The position numbers and the translations under genes were made by a program. Positions 8,355 to 16,668 of a stretch of 35,113 bases of DNA are shown here, piece after piece. The stretch is taken from positions 1 through 35,113 of the forward strand of contig JAHDKI010000034.1 in assembly GCA_018436925.1 (NCBI GenBank), written 5' to 3'. Source of the DNA: Syntrophaceae bacterium (GTDB lineage Bacteria > Desulfobacterota > Syntrophia > Syntrophales > Smithellaceae). Positions within the stretch are counted from its first letter, which is position 1; each line of letters begins with the position of its first letter. The notes under the pieces were generated by a model. The model made no database searches, was not told the origin of the DNA, and worked only from the letters and a program-made list of their open reading frames with translations.

Positions 8355-9188
8355 TTATGTCGGCTCTTCAGCCGTTTCCATGTTGTCTTCCATCTCGGAG
8401 AGAATGTCCCGGATATCCTGATCGGACAATTTCAGAAGCTCCCACGCCACAGGATTGACTTCCGGAACCAGATTTTCTCCCGCGAATCCGAAACCCCGGG
8501 CCCGCACCAGCATATCGGCCACATGCACGATGGCCGTCTCCAGAGGCGCATTCTTCGCCAGGGCGGGGCGATGATGGAATTGTATGACCTCTATGAGATT
8601 CCTGGGGAAGCGCCATTTTTCAGCCAGCCAGCCGCCGACATCGGCATGCGTGGCGTCAAAACGGTTTTTTTCCGCTTCGAAGATCGGGAGGTTCTTTTCC
8701 CGAGCCTCATTCATGGCCGATTCATACGGCTCGGAAAACTCCAGAAGCAAAATGACCTTGCCGATATCGTGAAGCAATCCGGCAACCGATACTTCTTCCG
8801 GCTCCTTGAGCTCTTTTTTCTGCGCGATGACACGCGAGGCAATGGCACACGCCAGGGAATGCTCGTACAGACCGTTCATGGTCTTCTGCATCAGCTCGAA
8901 AACGGAAACGCCCAGAAGCAGCCCTTTGATGACGTTAAGCCCCAAAAGCATCGTGGCATGCGAGACGGACGCGATGCGTCCGGGAAAGCCATAGATGGCG
9001 GAATTGACCATCTTAAGCACCTTGCTCGTCAGAGCCGGATCACTGGAAATAAACGAGCTGATTTCGACCACCGTGATCTTGGGTTTCTCAATGACGGCGG
9101 AGAGTTTCTTTAAAACGGCGGGAACCGTCGGCAGCGTATTGATGCTTTCCACTTTGTGCCGCAGAATTCTGGAATCGATTTCACTCAT
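8355..9188 (-). CDS. HDOD domain signalling protein
   Basis: This 277-aa protein contains an HDOD domain (about residues 15-215) with SDPALTSKVLKMVNSAIYG and AGLLHDIGK (His140-Asp141), and later HADVGGWLAEKW and QFHHRPA. HDOD proteins act as regulatory scaffolds in bacterial signalling; here the HD-type metal residues are largely kept, so hydrolase activity cannot be excluded. The start at 9188 (MSEIDSRILR) is chosen because TATGAGTGA overlaps the stop of the upstream 98-aa gene and GAAGG lies 7 nt before; a start at 9215 is open but has no clear ribosome site. It is directly followed by the GGDEF gene. Confidence 0.88.
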   Translation of the reverse strand: MSEIDSRILRHKVESINTLPTVPAVLKKLSAVIEKPKITVVEISSFISSDPALTSKVLKMVNSAIYGFPGRIASVSHATMLLGLNVIKGLLLGVSVFELMQKTMNGLYEHSLACAIASRVIAQKKELKEPEEVSVAGLLHDIGKVILLLEFSEPYESAMNEAREKNLPIFEAEKNRFDATHADVGGWLAEKWRFPRNLIEVIQFHHRPALAKNAPLETAIVHVADMLVRARGFGFAGENLVPEVNPVAWELLKLSDQDIRDILSEMEDNMETAEEPT

Positions 9189-9477
9189 AGAGGCCTTCAA
9201 TATGTTCTCGAACAATTTTTTTCAGATTCTTCATGTAGGGTTTGTCCTCGATCGGCGCGAAGCGGGCATCGAGCGCAGACAGCGCGTCTTCCCTGGACAC
9301 CGTTTGCACCGGCGGGCCGTCAATAAAGACCGAGGCGATTCCCATATCGTCTATCCGCTCGATCCAGGTCTGGGTCAATTCCGTCGCCTCGCCCAGCATG
9401 ACCATCCCGTTTTTCGCAACAACCGGTTTGGCCAGTTTCATACCGGGTTTTAGTTGGCTCACAGGAACTTTCGGCAT
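9181..9477 (-). CDS. DUF3391-like small protein (98 aa)
   Basis: The protein begins MPKVPVSQLKPGMKLAKPVV and continues with GMVMLGEATELTQTWIERI and GIASVFIDG. This resembles the DUF3391-type N-terminal segment of HD-GYP phosphodiesterases, here free-standing without the HD-GYP domain. The start at 9477 is preferred because GGGGGAG lies 9 nt upstream; an ATG three codons earlier (9486) touches the Shine-Dalgarno site. The stop overlaps the HDOD start, so the two proteins are probably made in fixed ratio and may work together. Confidence 0.7.
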   Translation of the reverse strand: MPKVPVSQLKPGMKLAKPVVAKNGMVMLGEATELTQTWIERIDDMGIASVFIDGPPVQTVSREDALSALDARFAPIEDKPYMKNLKKIVREHIEGLYE

Positions 9478-9526
9478 TTTTTTCATCTCCCCCAAAGTGG
9501 TGTTCTGTCGGCGCCGCGCAGACGAT

Positions 9527-9883
9527 TTACGATGAAAAAGCGGGCTTTTGAATTTCCTGATCAATCCGGTCCGCATCGGAGGCGTTGAGCTGAACCAGAC
9601 GTTTCAGGTGGTAGAATGTTTCTTCATCCATTGAAAGAAAGGAGACGACCGCTTCATCTCCTTCAACACGCAACAGCGTCCCTTCGATGTTCAGACAAAG
9701 GTCTTCCTGAAGGCGTAATTGCATCATACAGGCGGACCCGGGGGCCATAGGCAGGTCTCCTTGAAATCTGACGCCCGCCAGACTGATGTCCGTCGTTTTC
9801 ACCGCGATGGTTTTTCCGGCGGCAATGACAGCCATTTCAAAACCGACCGGAACCCGGGTGCGTTTTCGTCTTTCTTCGGTCAT
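9527..9883 (-). CDS. PilZ domain protein
   Basis: This 118-aa protein is a single PilZ domain, the usual c-di-GMP receptor fold. Both binding motifs are present: RxxxR as Arg6-Arg10 in RRKRTR and DxSxxG as Asp32-Ser34-Gly37 in TDISLAGVRF. The start at 9883 (MTEERRKR) is preferred because GGGGGAGG precedes it and it overlaps as ATGA with the stop of a 24-codon ORF; a longer form from 9904 is possible. The partner is likely one of the neighbouring signalling proteins or the exporter, but nothing in the sequence specifies it. Confidence 0.88.
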   Translation of the reverse strand: MTEERRKRTRVPVGFEMAVIAAGKTIAVKTTDISLAGVRFQGDLPMAPGSACMMQLRLQEDLCLNIEGTLLRVEGDEAVVSFLSMDEETFYHLKRLVQLNASDADRIDQEIQKPAFSS

Positions 9884-9954
9884 CGCCTCCCCCTTTTGCG
9901 CCATTCGGCGGCATCTACCCAGTTCCTCAATGACTTTAGCAGCTTGACGAACAT
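9880..9954 (-). CDS. 24-aa ORF coupled to the PilZ gene
   Basis: ATG at 9954 encodes MFVKLLKSLRNWVDAAEWRK plus four more residues (RGRR). AAAGGA sits 6 nt upstream and overlaps the region of the previous gene's stop. Its TGA (9880-9882) overlaps the PilZ ATG (9881-9883). The peptide is basic with two Trp and could form an amphipathic helix. It may be a translated leader that couples PilZ translation to the upstream gene rather than a functional peptide. No homologue is recognised. Confidence 0.45.
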   Translation of the reverse strand: MFVKLLKSLRNWVDAAEWRKRGRR

Positions 9955-9964
9955 CGGTATCCTT

Positions 9965-10972
9965 TCATAACTGGGTATTTTGGTCAAGTCGGATTTTCGC
10001 CGAATCCGGAAAAATGACTTTTTCTCCGTCTAGTCGATACGAAAGGATCCGGACGTGGATGCTTTGCAAACGGTTTTCGTAGAGCAACGCGGCCTGCTCC
10101 GGCAAAACCAAGACGGCAACCGGGCTGCCCGGAGTCGCCGCCTGCCGAATCAGGAGGTCTGCCGCCGCCGCCATCACGGCCTGCTTATGGATATCGGTCA
10201 CAACCGCAAAAACATGAGACTCGCCATCGCCTTCGGCATTGAGGATTGTCAAATCATTGCCCGCAGTATTTCCGATGGCGGATTTGCCGCGAATCAGCCA
10301 GGCCGCCAGCTGCTGCGTCACCAGATCGCGGTCGCAGAGCCTGGCCAGCGCATCGGAGAGATCTTCAGGCTCATCGCCCGACAGCTCCGGCCGAAAACCG
10401 GCTTGAGGAAAGTCGAAACGGGTTTGACTAGAACTCTCCGCCGCGGCTTTCAACCGCTCAACCTTCCGGACGAACACAGACACCTGCCGGGCAAACCGCA
10501 CAGAAGACAAAAGGCCGATGACCGCCACCCGGCTCAACCCGTCTTTGTCTTCCATAAAGCTCCACACGCCGCGGTAATGCTTTTCAAAAAGCGCTTTCCC
10601 GACGCCCTTTCTGCCGCCGCCGATGATGCCTCGGTGAACGGCGTAAATTTGGCCCAGGGCGTCGCGAGCGAACGCACCGCCGGTTCTGCGGTCGATGCCT
10701 GCGGCGGGAAAATTGATTTCCGCGGCAATGGGCAGTTGGCTTTTCGCTTCGGGCCGGGCCAGTCCGAATGCGTTTTCAAAGCGGACGCCTTTGACGGATC
10801 GCGAAAAAAACCACAGGCCAAGCCTTTTGGACCACCAGACCCTGGCCGGAACACTCGCGCCCTGATGCCCCAGCTTGACGCTGATTTTCTCATCGGCGCA
10901 GGCCTTGAAAGCCGCGGTAAACCGTCTGGCGCACTGGCCGATCTGTTTTTCATCTGTAATCACTTTAAGCAT
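9965..10972 (-). CDS. Uncharacterised protein (335 aa)
   Basis: The function is not recognised. The protein starts MLKVITDEKQIGQCARRF after GAGGAAAC. Two regions are visible: an N-terminal part ending in YAVHRGIIGGGRKGVGKALF and a C-terminal part from about residue 200, linked by a polar stretch. The HRG-GGGRKGxGK segment faintly recalls head domains of some McrA-like modification-dependent nucleases, but this is a weak memory match. No HNH or clear PD-(D/E)XK motif was found; no signal peptide or membrane segment is evident. It lies 36 nt after the ABC permease gene and just before the PilZ group, in the same direction. Confidence 0.65.
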   Translation of the reverse strand: MLKVITDEKQIGQCARRFTAAFKACADEKISVKLGHQGASVPARVWWSKRLGLWFFSRSVKGVRFENAFGLARPEAKSQLPIAAEINFPAAGIDRRTGGAFARDALGQIYAVHRGIIGGGRKGVGKALFEKHYRGVWSFMEDKDGLSRVAVIGLLSSVRFARQVSVFVRKVERLKAAAESSSQTRFDFPQAGFRPELSGDEPEDLSDALARLCDRDLVTQQLAAWLIRGKSAIGNTAGNDLTILNAEGDGESHVFAVVTDIHKQAVMAAAADLLIRQAATPGSPVAVLVLPEQAALLYENRLQSIHVRILSYRLDGEKVIFPDSAKIRLDQNTQL

Positions 10973-11008
10973 GTTTCCTCACACGCCTAGCTTTGCCTTT
11001 TTCTTACC

Positions 11009-12130
11009 CTAATCCAGGCGTTTTTTAAAGCGGGCAATCGCGGCCGCAAAAACAAGAATTCCCAGAACCGTCAGAGAAGCCATCTGCGGCCAAAGCGCTT
11101 CGATGCCGACGCCTTTGAGGAAAACGCCCCGGACAATGACCAGAAAATGCCGAAGCGGATTGAGGCAAGTCAGCCACTGAACCGCCAGGGGCATGTTGGC
11201 GATGGGGAAAACGAATCCGCTTAAAAGGAAAAAAGGAAGCATCACGAAAAACGTGGCCATCATCGCCTGCTGCTGGGTGGCAGACACGGTTGAAATAAAA
11301 AGACCGATCCCCAGAGTGCTGAGCAAAAACAGGCAGGCCGTCCCGAAAAGCAGCGCCATGCTGCCGGCCACGGGTATGGAAAACCAGTAAACCGCCACGA
11401 TGATGATAAACGTTAGTTGGACGAGGGAAATCAGGATGTAAGGGATTGTCTTGCCCAAGATCAGTTCATAGGGTTTGACCGGCGTCACTAAAAGCTGCTC
11501 CAGCGTGCCTGATTCTTTTTCCCGAATCACGGCAATCGACGTCAGAAGCAGGGAAATGAGCATAATCACAAAAGCCGCGATGCCCGGCACGAAAAAAAAC
11601 CGGCTTTCCGTATTGGGATTGTACCAGGTGCGGATGCGGGCATCTATTCGGCCGGGGCTCATCGTCACCGGATAGAGTTCGTCCAGCATACGCCGGTTGA
11701 ATGAATCGATCACTCGGGAAACGTAAGCGATCCTGACCGAGGCCATATTGCTCATCGTCCCATCCGCCAGGATCAACACTTGCGCGCTTTGCCCACCGCG
11801 GAGGCGCGCGGTCAAATCGTTCGGAATTTTAACGGCTAAATCGACTCGGCCCTGCAAAAGAAGATTTTCAAGGCCGCGTGCATCGGCCGCAAAATGGGTA
11901 ATCTCAAAGAGCCCTCCCCCGGTAAAAGCGCGCTGCAGCATTCGGCTCTCCTGCGTGCGGGACTCATCCAGAACCGCCATCCGGATGAGGCTGATGTCGT
12001 AGTTCACCACATAGCCGAACACCAGCACCTGAATGAGCGGCGCCACGATCAACAGCACCCGATTACGCCGGTCTCGAAACAGCTGAAGAAACTCCTTGCG
12101 AACCAGTTCCCTTATTCTAAGGATATTCAT
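11009..12130 (-). CDS. ABC-2 type exporter permease (YbhR-like)
   Basis: This 373-aa integral membrane protein has one N-terminal transmembrane helix (about 24-44), a large periplasmic domain to about residue 180, then five helices (for example VPGIAAFVIMLISLLLTSIA and MMATFFVMLPFFLLSGFVFP). The segment VIREKESGTLEQLLVTPVKP is the coupling region typical of ABC-2 exporters. The start at 12130 (MNILRIRELVRKEF) overlaps the stop of the upstream permease as ATGA. With its sister permease it should form the membrane channel of a tripartite efflux pump. Confidence 0.9.
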   Translation of the reverse strand: MNILRIRELVRKEFLQLFRDRRNRVLLIVAPLIQVLVFGYVVNYDISLIRMAVLDESRTQESRMLQRAFTGGGLFEITHFAADARGLENLLLQGRVDLAVKIPNDLTARLRGGQSAQVLILADGTMSNMASVRIAYVSRVIDSFNRRMLDELYPVTMSPGRIDARIRTWYNPNTESRFFFVPGIAAFVIMLISLLLTSIAVIREKESGTLEQLLVTPVKPYELILGKTIPYILISLVQLTFIIIVAVYWFSIPVAGSMALLFGTACLFLLSTLGIGLFISTVSATQQQAMMATFFVMLPFFLLSGFVFPIANMPLAVQWLTCLNPLRHFLVIVRGVFLKGVGIEALWPQMASLTVLGILVFAAAIARFKKRLD

Positions 12131-13260
12131 AAACCGTCCTTTTTGAGCAGCAGATAATTCAGAGCCGCCAGGACGGCGCTCATGGAGGCCAAAACGATCA
12201 GGTTCGTCCAAAGAAGATCGAACCCCGCGTCCCGAAGATAAACGCCGGACAGAATCTCAATATAATATCGCGCCGGGACAGCATAGGTTATCCACTGCAG
12301 CACCGGCGGCATATTGGCGATTGGAAAAACAAAATCAGAAAGCAGCAGGGAAGGCAGATAGGTAAACAGCAAAGCGCCCTGGTTGGCCAAAAGCTGCGAG
12401 CGGGTCGCCGACGAAATAAAGAGGCCCAAACACAGCGCGCAGGTCAGGTAAAGCGACGTCCCGACGAACATCATCCCGAGGCTCCCCTTGATCGCGACGC
12501 CGAAGAGTATCCGCCCCAGCACGACGGCAATCAGGACATCCGCCCATGCGATCACAAAATACGGAATCGCCTTGCCCAAAAGCAGCTCACCTGCGCGCAT
12601 CGGCATCGATTTGAGCGTTTCCATGGTTCCCTGCTCGTATTCCCGCGCGATCACCAACGAGGTGAGCATCGCCCCGACAATCATGATGATCACGGCGATG
12701 ATGCCGGGAATGATGAAGTTGCGGCTTTCCAGATCTTCATTGAACCAAACGCGGATCCGTCCCTCCACCGGCGCAACCAAAGTGCCTTGGTGGTGTCGGT
12801 TTAAAAAGGCAAAAAGCAGCGCGGCGTTGTATTTTTCCGACACTGCGGTAATGTAGCTCCGGACCGCGCCGGCAAAGACCGGGTCGCTGCCGTCGATGAG
12901 GATCTGCACCTGGACCGTCCGGTCCGCCATGATGTCCGCTCCGAATCCCGCCGGAAGGATTATGGCAACGGACGCCCGGCCGCGATCCAGCCACTCATCG
13001 ACCGCACGGGACGCGTTGAGCCGCGCCACCACATGGAAATACGAAGAGGCTTCAAACCGCTCAATCAAATCGCGGCTCCCGGCTGTCCGATCGTAATCCA
13101 CCACGATGGTCCGGACCCGATCAACATCGAGGCTCAGCGCATATCCGAACAGAACGATCAGCAGAAGCGGAATGGCAAAGGCCAGATAAAGACTTCTATA
13201 GTCCCGAATAAGGTGACGGACTTCCTTGCGGACGACGGCCGCCAGACGGACGGGATTCAT
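12127..13260 (-). CDS. ABC-2 type exporter permease (YbhS-like)
   Basis: This 377-aa permease has the same plan as its neighbour: N-terminal helix (YLAFAIPLLLIVLFGYALSL), periplasmic domain, then helices including FIIPGIIAVIIMIVGAMLTS and the ABC-2 coupling segment REYEQGTMETLKSMPMRAGE. It starts at 13260 with an ATGA overlap on the stop of the ATPase gene and ends with an ATGA overlap on the next permease. The order matches ybhS-ybhR of E. coli, whose pump exports cations and some drugs; the actual substrate here is unknown. Confidence 0.9.
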   Translation of the reverse strand: MNPVRLAAVVRKEVRHLIRDYRSLYLAFAIPLLLIVLFGYALSLDVDRVRTIVVDYDRTAGSRDLIERFEASSYFHVVARLNASRAVDEWLDRGRASVAIILPAGFGADIMADRTVQVQILIDGSDPVFAGAVRSYITAVSEKYNAALLFAFLNRHHQGTLVAPVEGRIRVWFNEDLESRNFIIPGIIAVIIMIVGAMLTSLVIAREYEQGTMETLKSMPMRAGELLLGKAIPYFVIAWADVLIAVVLGRILFGVAIKGSLGMMFVGTSLYLTCALCLGLFISSATRSQLLANQGALLFTYLPSLLLSDFVFPIANMPPVLQWITYAVPARYYIEILSGVYLRDAGFDLLWTNLIVLASMSAVLAALNYLLLKKDGL

Positions 13261-14012
13261 TCGGCCCCCCTCGACATCAGCTTGATGAAGGCGTCGTTGA
13301 GATCCGCCTCCGGCGCCCCCGGACAGGCACGCGCAATGATTTCAGACGGCGAACCGCTCTCAACGATTTTTCCGGCATTGATCATCACGATTCGCCCGCA
13401 CCATTGCGCTTCCTCCATGTAGTGGGTGGTGACGAAAACCGTGATTCCCTGATCGGCAATTTTCCGGATGAACCGCCAGAAATGAGCGCGCGTCACCGGA
13501 TCGACTCCGGAGGTGGGTTCATCCAGAAAAAGAATTTTCGGTTGATGCACCAGTGCGCAACCCAAAGCCAGCCTCTGGCGCCATCCGGCCGGAAGGTCTT
13601 TCGTAACGCGGTTTTTGAAGTCATCCAGACGCGTCTGATGCAGGATGTCCGACATCCGCCGGGGCCAGTCTTTTTCTTTAACGTTGTAGATCCCCAGATA
13701 AAAACGGATGTTTTCGACGGGCGTGAGGTCTTCATAAAGAGAGAATTTCTGGGACATATAGCCGATCGACTGTTTGACTGCTTCAGGCCGGGAGATGATA
13801 TCATGACCGCCGACGAAGGCGCCGCCCGATGTCGGAGACAAAATGCCGCAAAGCATCCGGATCGTGGTCGACTTTCCGGAGCCGTTCGCTCCGAGAAATC
13901 CGAAAATCTCCCCTTTAGAAACCGAAAAGGAAATCCGATCGACGGCGACGAAATGACCGAATTTTTTCTCCAACCGGTCTACAACAATCGCGTCAGTCGC
14001 CGAATGCGTCAC
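13257..14012 (-). CDS. ABC exporter ATP-binding protein 2 (YbhF C-half-like)
   Basis: This 251-aa ATPase has Walker A GANGSGKST, Q-loop SQKFSLYEDLT, signature LPAGWRQRLALG (degenerate compared with LSGGQ) and Walker B ILFLDEPTSGVDP, then the switch His in VTTHYMEEAQ. The start is taken as GTG 14012 because AAGGAG lies 7 nt upstream; this overlaps the end of the first ATPase gene by 20 nt. A degenerate signature is usual for one half of the paired YbhF-type ATPase, where the two sites are not equal. Confidence 0.88.
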   Translation of the reverse strand: MTHSATDAIVVDRLEKKFGHFVAVDRISFSVSKGEIFGFLGANGSGKSTTIRMLCGILSPTSGGAFVGGHDIISRPEAVKQSIGYMSQKFSLYEDLTPVENIRFYLGIYNVKEKDWPRRMSDILHQTRLDDFKNRVTKDLPAGWRQRLALGCALVHQPKILFLDEPTSGVDPVTRAHFWRFIRKIADQGITVFVTTHYMEEAQWCGRIVMINAGKIVESGSPSEIIARACPGAPEADLNDAFIKLMSRGAE

Positions 14013-14766
14013 GGGCCAGCTCCTTGTCCGCCTCCGACAGGCGCGCGATAATGGCGGCCTGAAGGGTTGCATCGTTTGCCTTTAGACCGGACGGCTTGTC
14101 AACCATCAAGATTCGGCCGGCGTGCATCAGCGCAAGACGATCGCAATGCTCTCCCTCGTCAATGTAAGCGGTTGATACGATGATCGTCATTCCGATTTGC
14201 CTCATGCTTTGGAGAATCTCCCAGAACTCCCGCCGGGACACCGGATCCACGCCGTTGGTCGGTTCATCCAGAATCAGCAGCGTCGGTTCATGCGCTAGAA
14301 CGCATGCCAGTCCGAGCTTCTGTTTCATTCCGCCGGAAAGATCGCCCGCAGGCCGGTTCAAAAATGCAAGCATGCCGGAAAAGCCGAGATATTTTTTTTT
14401 GCGCTCTGTTCGACGGCTCGACTCGACGCCGAACATGTCCAGAAAAAAGTCGATATTCTCTTCCACACTGAGATCCGGATACAAGCCGAAACGTTGCGGC
14501 ATGTATCCGACGAGCGGCTTGATTTTCCGCCGGCTTAGCACGCAATCCATCCCGCAGATGGACATCCCGCCCGCATCAGGTTTCATCATCCCGGCCATCA
14601 GGCGCAAAAGCGTCGTTTTGCCGGCGCCGTCGGAGCCGACCAGCCCGAAAATCTCTCCGGGCATGACGTCAAACGAGACATCCCGCAAGGCCCGAACGTC
14701 TCCAAACGACACGCAGACCGCATGAGTGGAAACAATCGGATTGATCTTCTGAGGCGTATCCGTCAT
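13993..14766 (-). CDS. ABC exporter ATP-binding protein 1 (YbhF N-half-like)
   Basis: This 257-aa ATPase has Walker A GSDGAGKTT, Q-loop PQRFGLYPDLS, canonical signature LSGGMKQKLGLA and Walker B LLILDEPTNGVDP. In place of the usual switch His it reads IIVSTAYIDEGEHCD, so the H-loop is altered (Ala or Tyr at the position). E. coli YbhF is one polypeptide with two ATPase halves; here the halves are separate overlapping genes. The start at 14766 lies 12 nt after the HlyD-like gene. Confidence 0.88.
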   Translation of the reverse strand: MTDTPQKINPIVSTHAVCVSFGDVRALRDVSFDVMPGEIFGLVGSDGAGKTTLLRLMAGMMKPDAGGMSICGMDCVLSRRKIKPLVGYMPQRFGLYPDLSVEENIDFFLDMFGVESSRRTERKKKYLGFSGMLAFLNRPAGDLSGGMKQKLGLACVLAHEPTLLILDEPTNGVDPVSRREFWEILQSMRQIGMTIIVSTAYIDEGEHCDRLALMHAGRILMVDKPSGLKANDATLQAAIIARLSEADKELARDAFGD

Positions 14767-14778
14767 GATGATTTTTTG

Positions 14779-15792
14779 TCACTCCACAAGCAGGGCGTCC
14801 GCGGGCATCCCGGTTTTCAATTCAAATCGGGGATTCGGAATCGATACTTTGACCAGATAAACCAGTTTAACTCGTTCTTTTTGCGTCTGGATGATCTTGG
14901 GAGTGAACTCTCCTTCAGGGGATACAAACGATACTTTCGCTTCAAAGTCGCGATCCGGAAACGTATCCACCCTGACCAGCGCACGCTGACCGGGCCGAAC
15001 CCGGCCGATTGAGGTCTCGTCCACATAAATGTTCAGATCGACGCGGGACAGATCGGAGACAGAAAGGATCTCGCGACCCGCGGAAACGATTTCGCCCGGT
15101 TCGACGCCCCGGCTGGTCACCACGCCGGCCAAAGGCGAGCGGAGTTCCGCGTAGGTTCGCTGAATCCGGGCCTGCGTGAGGGCGGCCTCGGCGACGGCAA
15201 TCTGTGCGCGGGCGGCGTCTACATCTTTTCGGGAAGCCTCTAGCCGGCTAAGATTGCCCCGCGCCAGGCCCAACAGCGACTCGCTTTCCGCCAGGCGGGA
15301 TTTGGCCATCTCATAGTTCAAACGGACGGTATCGCGGTCCTTTTCCGATACGACGTCTTGATCAAACAGATTTGCATAGCGTTGATCATTGCGCTCGGCA
15401 TCGCGAAGCACGGCGCGGGCGCTTCGAAGGCCCGCTTCGGCGCGGGCCACCTCGGCCGGCAGCGTTTTTTCCAAAACCGCCAGCGCGGCCTTGGCCTGCA
15501 ATTCCACCTTCCGGGCGCGATCCAGATTGGCCTGCGCCTGAGACACGCGCGCATCGAACTCGTCGGGTTCCATCTCAACCAACAGCCTGCCGTTTTCCAC
15601 CCTCTGTCCTTCTTCGACATGGACTTTAAGCACCCGACCGGAAACCTGAAAAGACAACCTGACCTGGGTCGCTTCGATCGTCCCGGAATAAAACAGCGTT
15701 CCATTTTGACGATTTGCCTTCCCCACAAACACAAACAGCGCCGCCGCAATCAACAAGACAACAAATCCGATCACCAATCCTTTTGTTTTCAC
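14779..15792 (-). CDS. HlyD-family membrane fusion protein (YbhG-like)
   Basis: This 337-aa adaptor has an N-terminal membrane anchor (LVIGFVVLLIAAALFVFVG), a biotinyl-lipoyl half motif (VSGRVLKVHVEEGQRVENG), a long coiled coil rich in Ala, Arg and Glu (about 70-200), the second lipoyl half (LRSPLAGVVTSRGVEPGE) and a beta-barrel domain. It would link the ABC-2 permeases to an outer-membrane channel. The start is GTG 15792: GGAG lies 9 nt upstream and GTGA overlaps the TetR stop. No outer-membrane TolC gene is in the window. Confidence 0.88.
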   Translation of the reverse strand: MKTKGLVIGFVVLLIAAALFVFVGKANRQNGTLFYSGTIEATQVRLSFQVSGRVLKVHVEEGQRVENGRLLVEMEPDEFDARVSQAQANLDRARKVELQAKAALAVLEKTLPAEVARAEAGLRSARAVLRDAERNDQRYANLFDQDVVSEKDRDTVRLNYEMAKSRLAESESLLGLARGNLSRLEASRKDVDAARAQIAVAEAALTQARIQRTYAELRSPLAGVVTSRGVEPGEIVSAGREILSVSDLSRVDLNIYVDETSIGRVRPGQRALVRVDTFPDRDFEAKVSFVSPEGEFTPKIIQTQKERVKLVYLVKVSIPNPRFELKTGMPADALLVE

Positions 15793-16436
15793 AATCTTTG
15801 CTCCGATCCAATCGCCTTTAAAACCATGCCTTGCACCATATCGGCCAGACTTCCTTTCAGAGGTTTGTCCCTGCGCTTGAGGGAAGCCGGAATCCAAGCC
15901 TGTCTGTCCTTGATGGGAGACACTTTCTGATAAAACAGAATCGTTCCCATAATCATTGAATGAACGAGAAAGGGCGGAATATCGGAAAAGATCCCCTGGT
16001 TTGCCCCGTCTTCAAGAATTCCGATCAACACCTTGAGCACCGATGCGATATCTCTTGCAGCCACTTCAGGCAAATGGGCGCCTTCGGAGGCAATCTCCCG
16101 AATCATGATAGAGGGCAATTCAGGATTGTCCTCAACCGCTTGAATAATCGTCCGGATATAGGCGGCCAATTTTCCTTCAGGATGAGTCTCCAGGGCCGCG
16201 GCATCGGCAATTTTCCGCGCGATGCCCCCAAGAACCTCGTGAATAACGAGCGCATACATCGCCTGCTTGTCGCCGATCTGATAGTAAAGCGTGGCCTTGT
16301 TAACGTCCGCTCGTCTGGCAATATCATCTACGGATGTTCCGCTGTATCCGTTTTCGGCAAATGCCTGACGCGCCGCCTTGACGATTTTTTCTACCGTTTG
16401 TTCAGACTGCGAAGATCTTCTTTCTCTTTTTGTCAC
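15789..16436 (-). CDS. TetR-family repressor (CecR-like) of the efflux operon
   Basis: This 215-aa regulator has an N-terminal helix-turn-helix (residues about 15-60; TSVDDIARRADVNKATLYYQ) and a helical ligand-binding domain with a C-terminal extension like the CecR/YbiH type. As first gene of the exporter operon with a GTGA overlap on the adaptor gene, it most likely represses its own operon and is released by the pump's substrate. Candidate operators lie directly upstream (16477-16505). Confidence 0.88.
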   Translation of the reverse strand: MTKRERRSSQSEQTVEKIVKAARQAFAENGYSGTSVDDIARRADVNKATLYYQIGDKQAMYALVIHEVLGGIARKIADAAALETHPEGKLAAYIRTIIQAVEDNPELPSIMIREIASEGAHLPEVAARDIASVLKVLIGILEDGANQGIFSDIPPFLVHSMIMGTILFYQKVSPIKDRQAWIPASLKRRDKPLKGSLADMVQGMVLKAIGSEQRL

Positions 16437-16476
16437 ACGCCGCTCCCTATCGTCTTCTTTTGCCGAAACAATAAAT

Positions 16477-16505
16477 AACCGATCGGTTTAACCGAATAGT
16501 TAAAC
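16477..16505. promoter_or_regulatory. Candidate TetR operator (two overlapping inverted repeats)
   Basis: AACCGATCGGTT at 16477-16488 is a perfect 12-bp palindrome. It is followed, 14 bp on, by AACCGAATAGTT, which matches it at nine of twelve positions. In addition GTTTAAC (16486-16492) and GTTAAAC (16499-16505) form an inverted repeat. The site is about 40 bp ahead of the TetR start codon, where an autoregulatory operator is expected. Confidence 0.6.
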
Positions 16506-16668
16506 AAACAAATCCTCTTGTCAAGAACATTTTCTCCACCGACAGCCGCAACGCCTCCGCAACGATTGACTTCCCCGCGTATTTCCACTACATTGAACCC
16601 CGACCTTCGACCTTGAAGGTTTTTTCTTCGTTCCAGCGTCGTGCCTGACCCGAAAAGGAGGTCTTTTC

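Noticed and set aside
8307..9113. Open frame of 268 codons on the plus strand
   Set aside because: It is antisense to the HDOD gene, which has clear motifs, a ribosome site and coupled neighbours.
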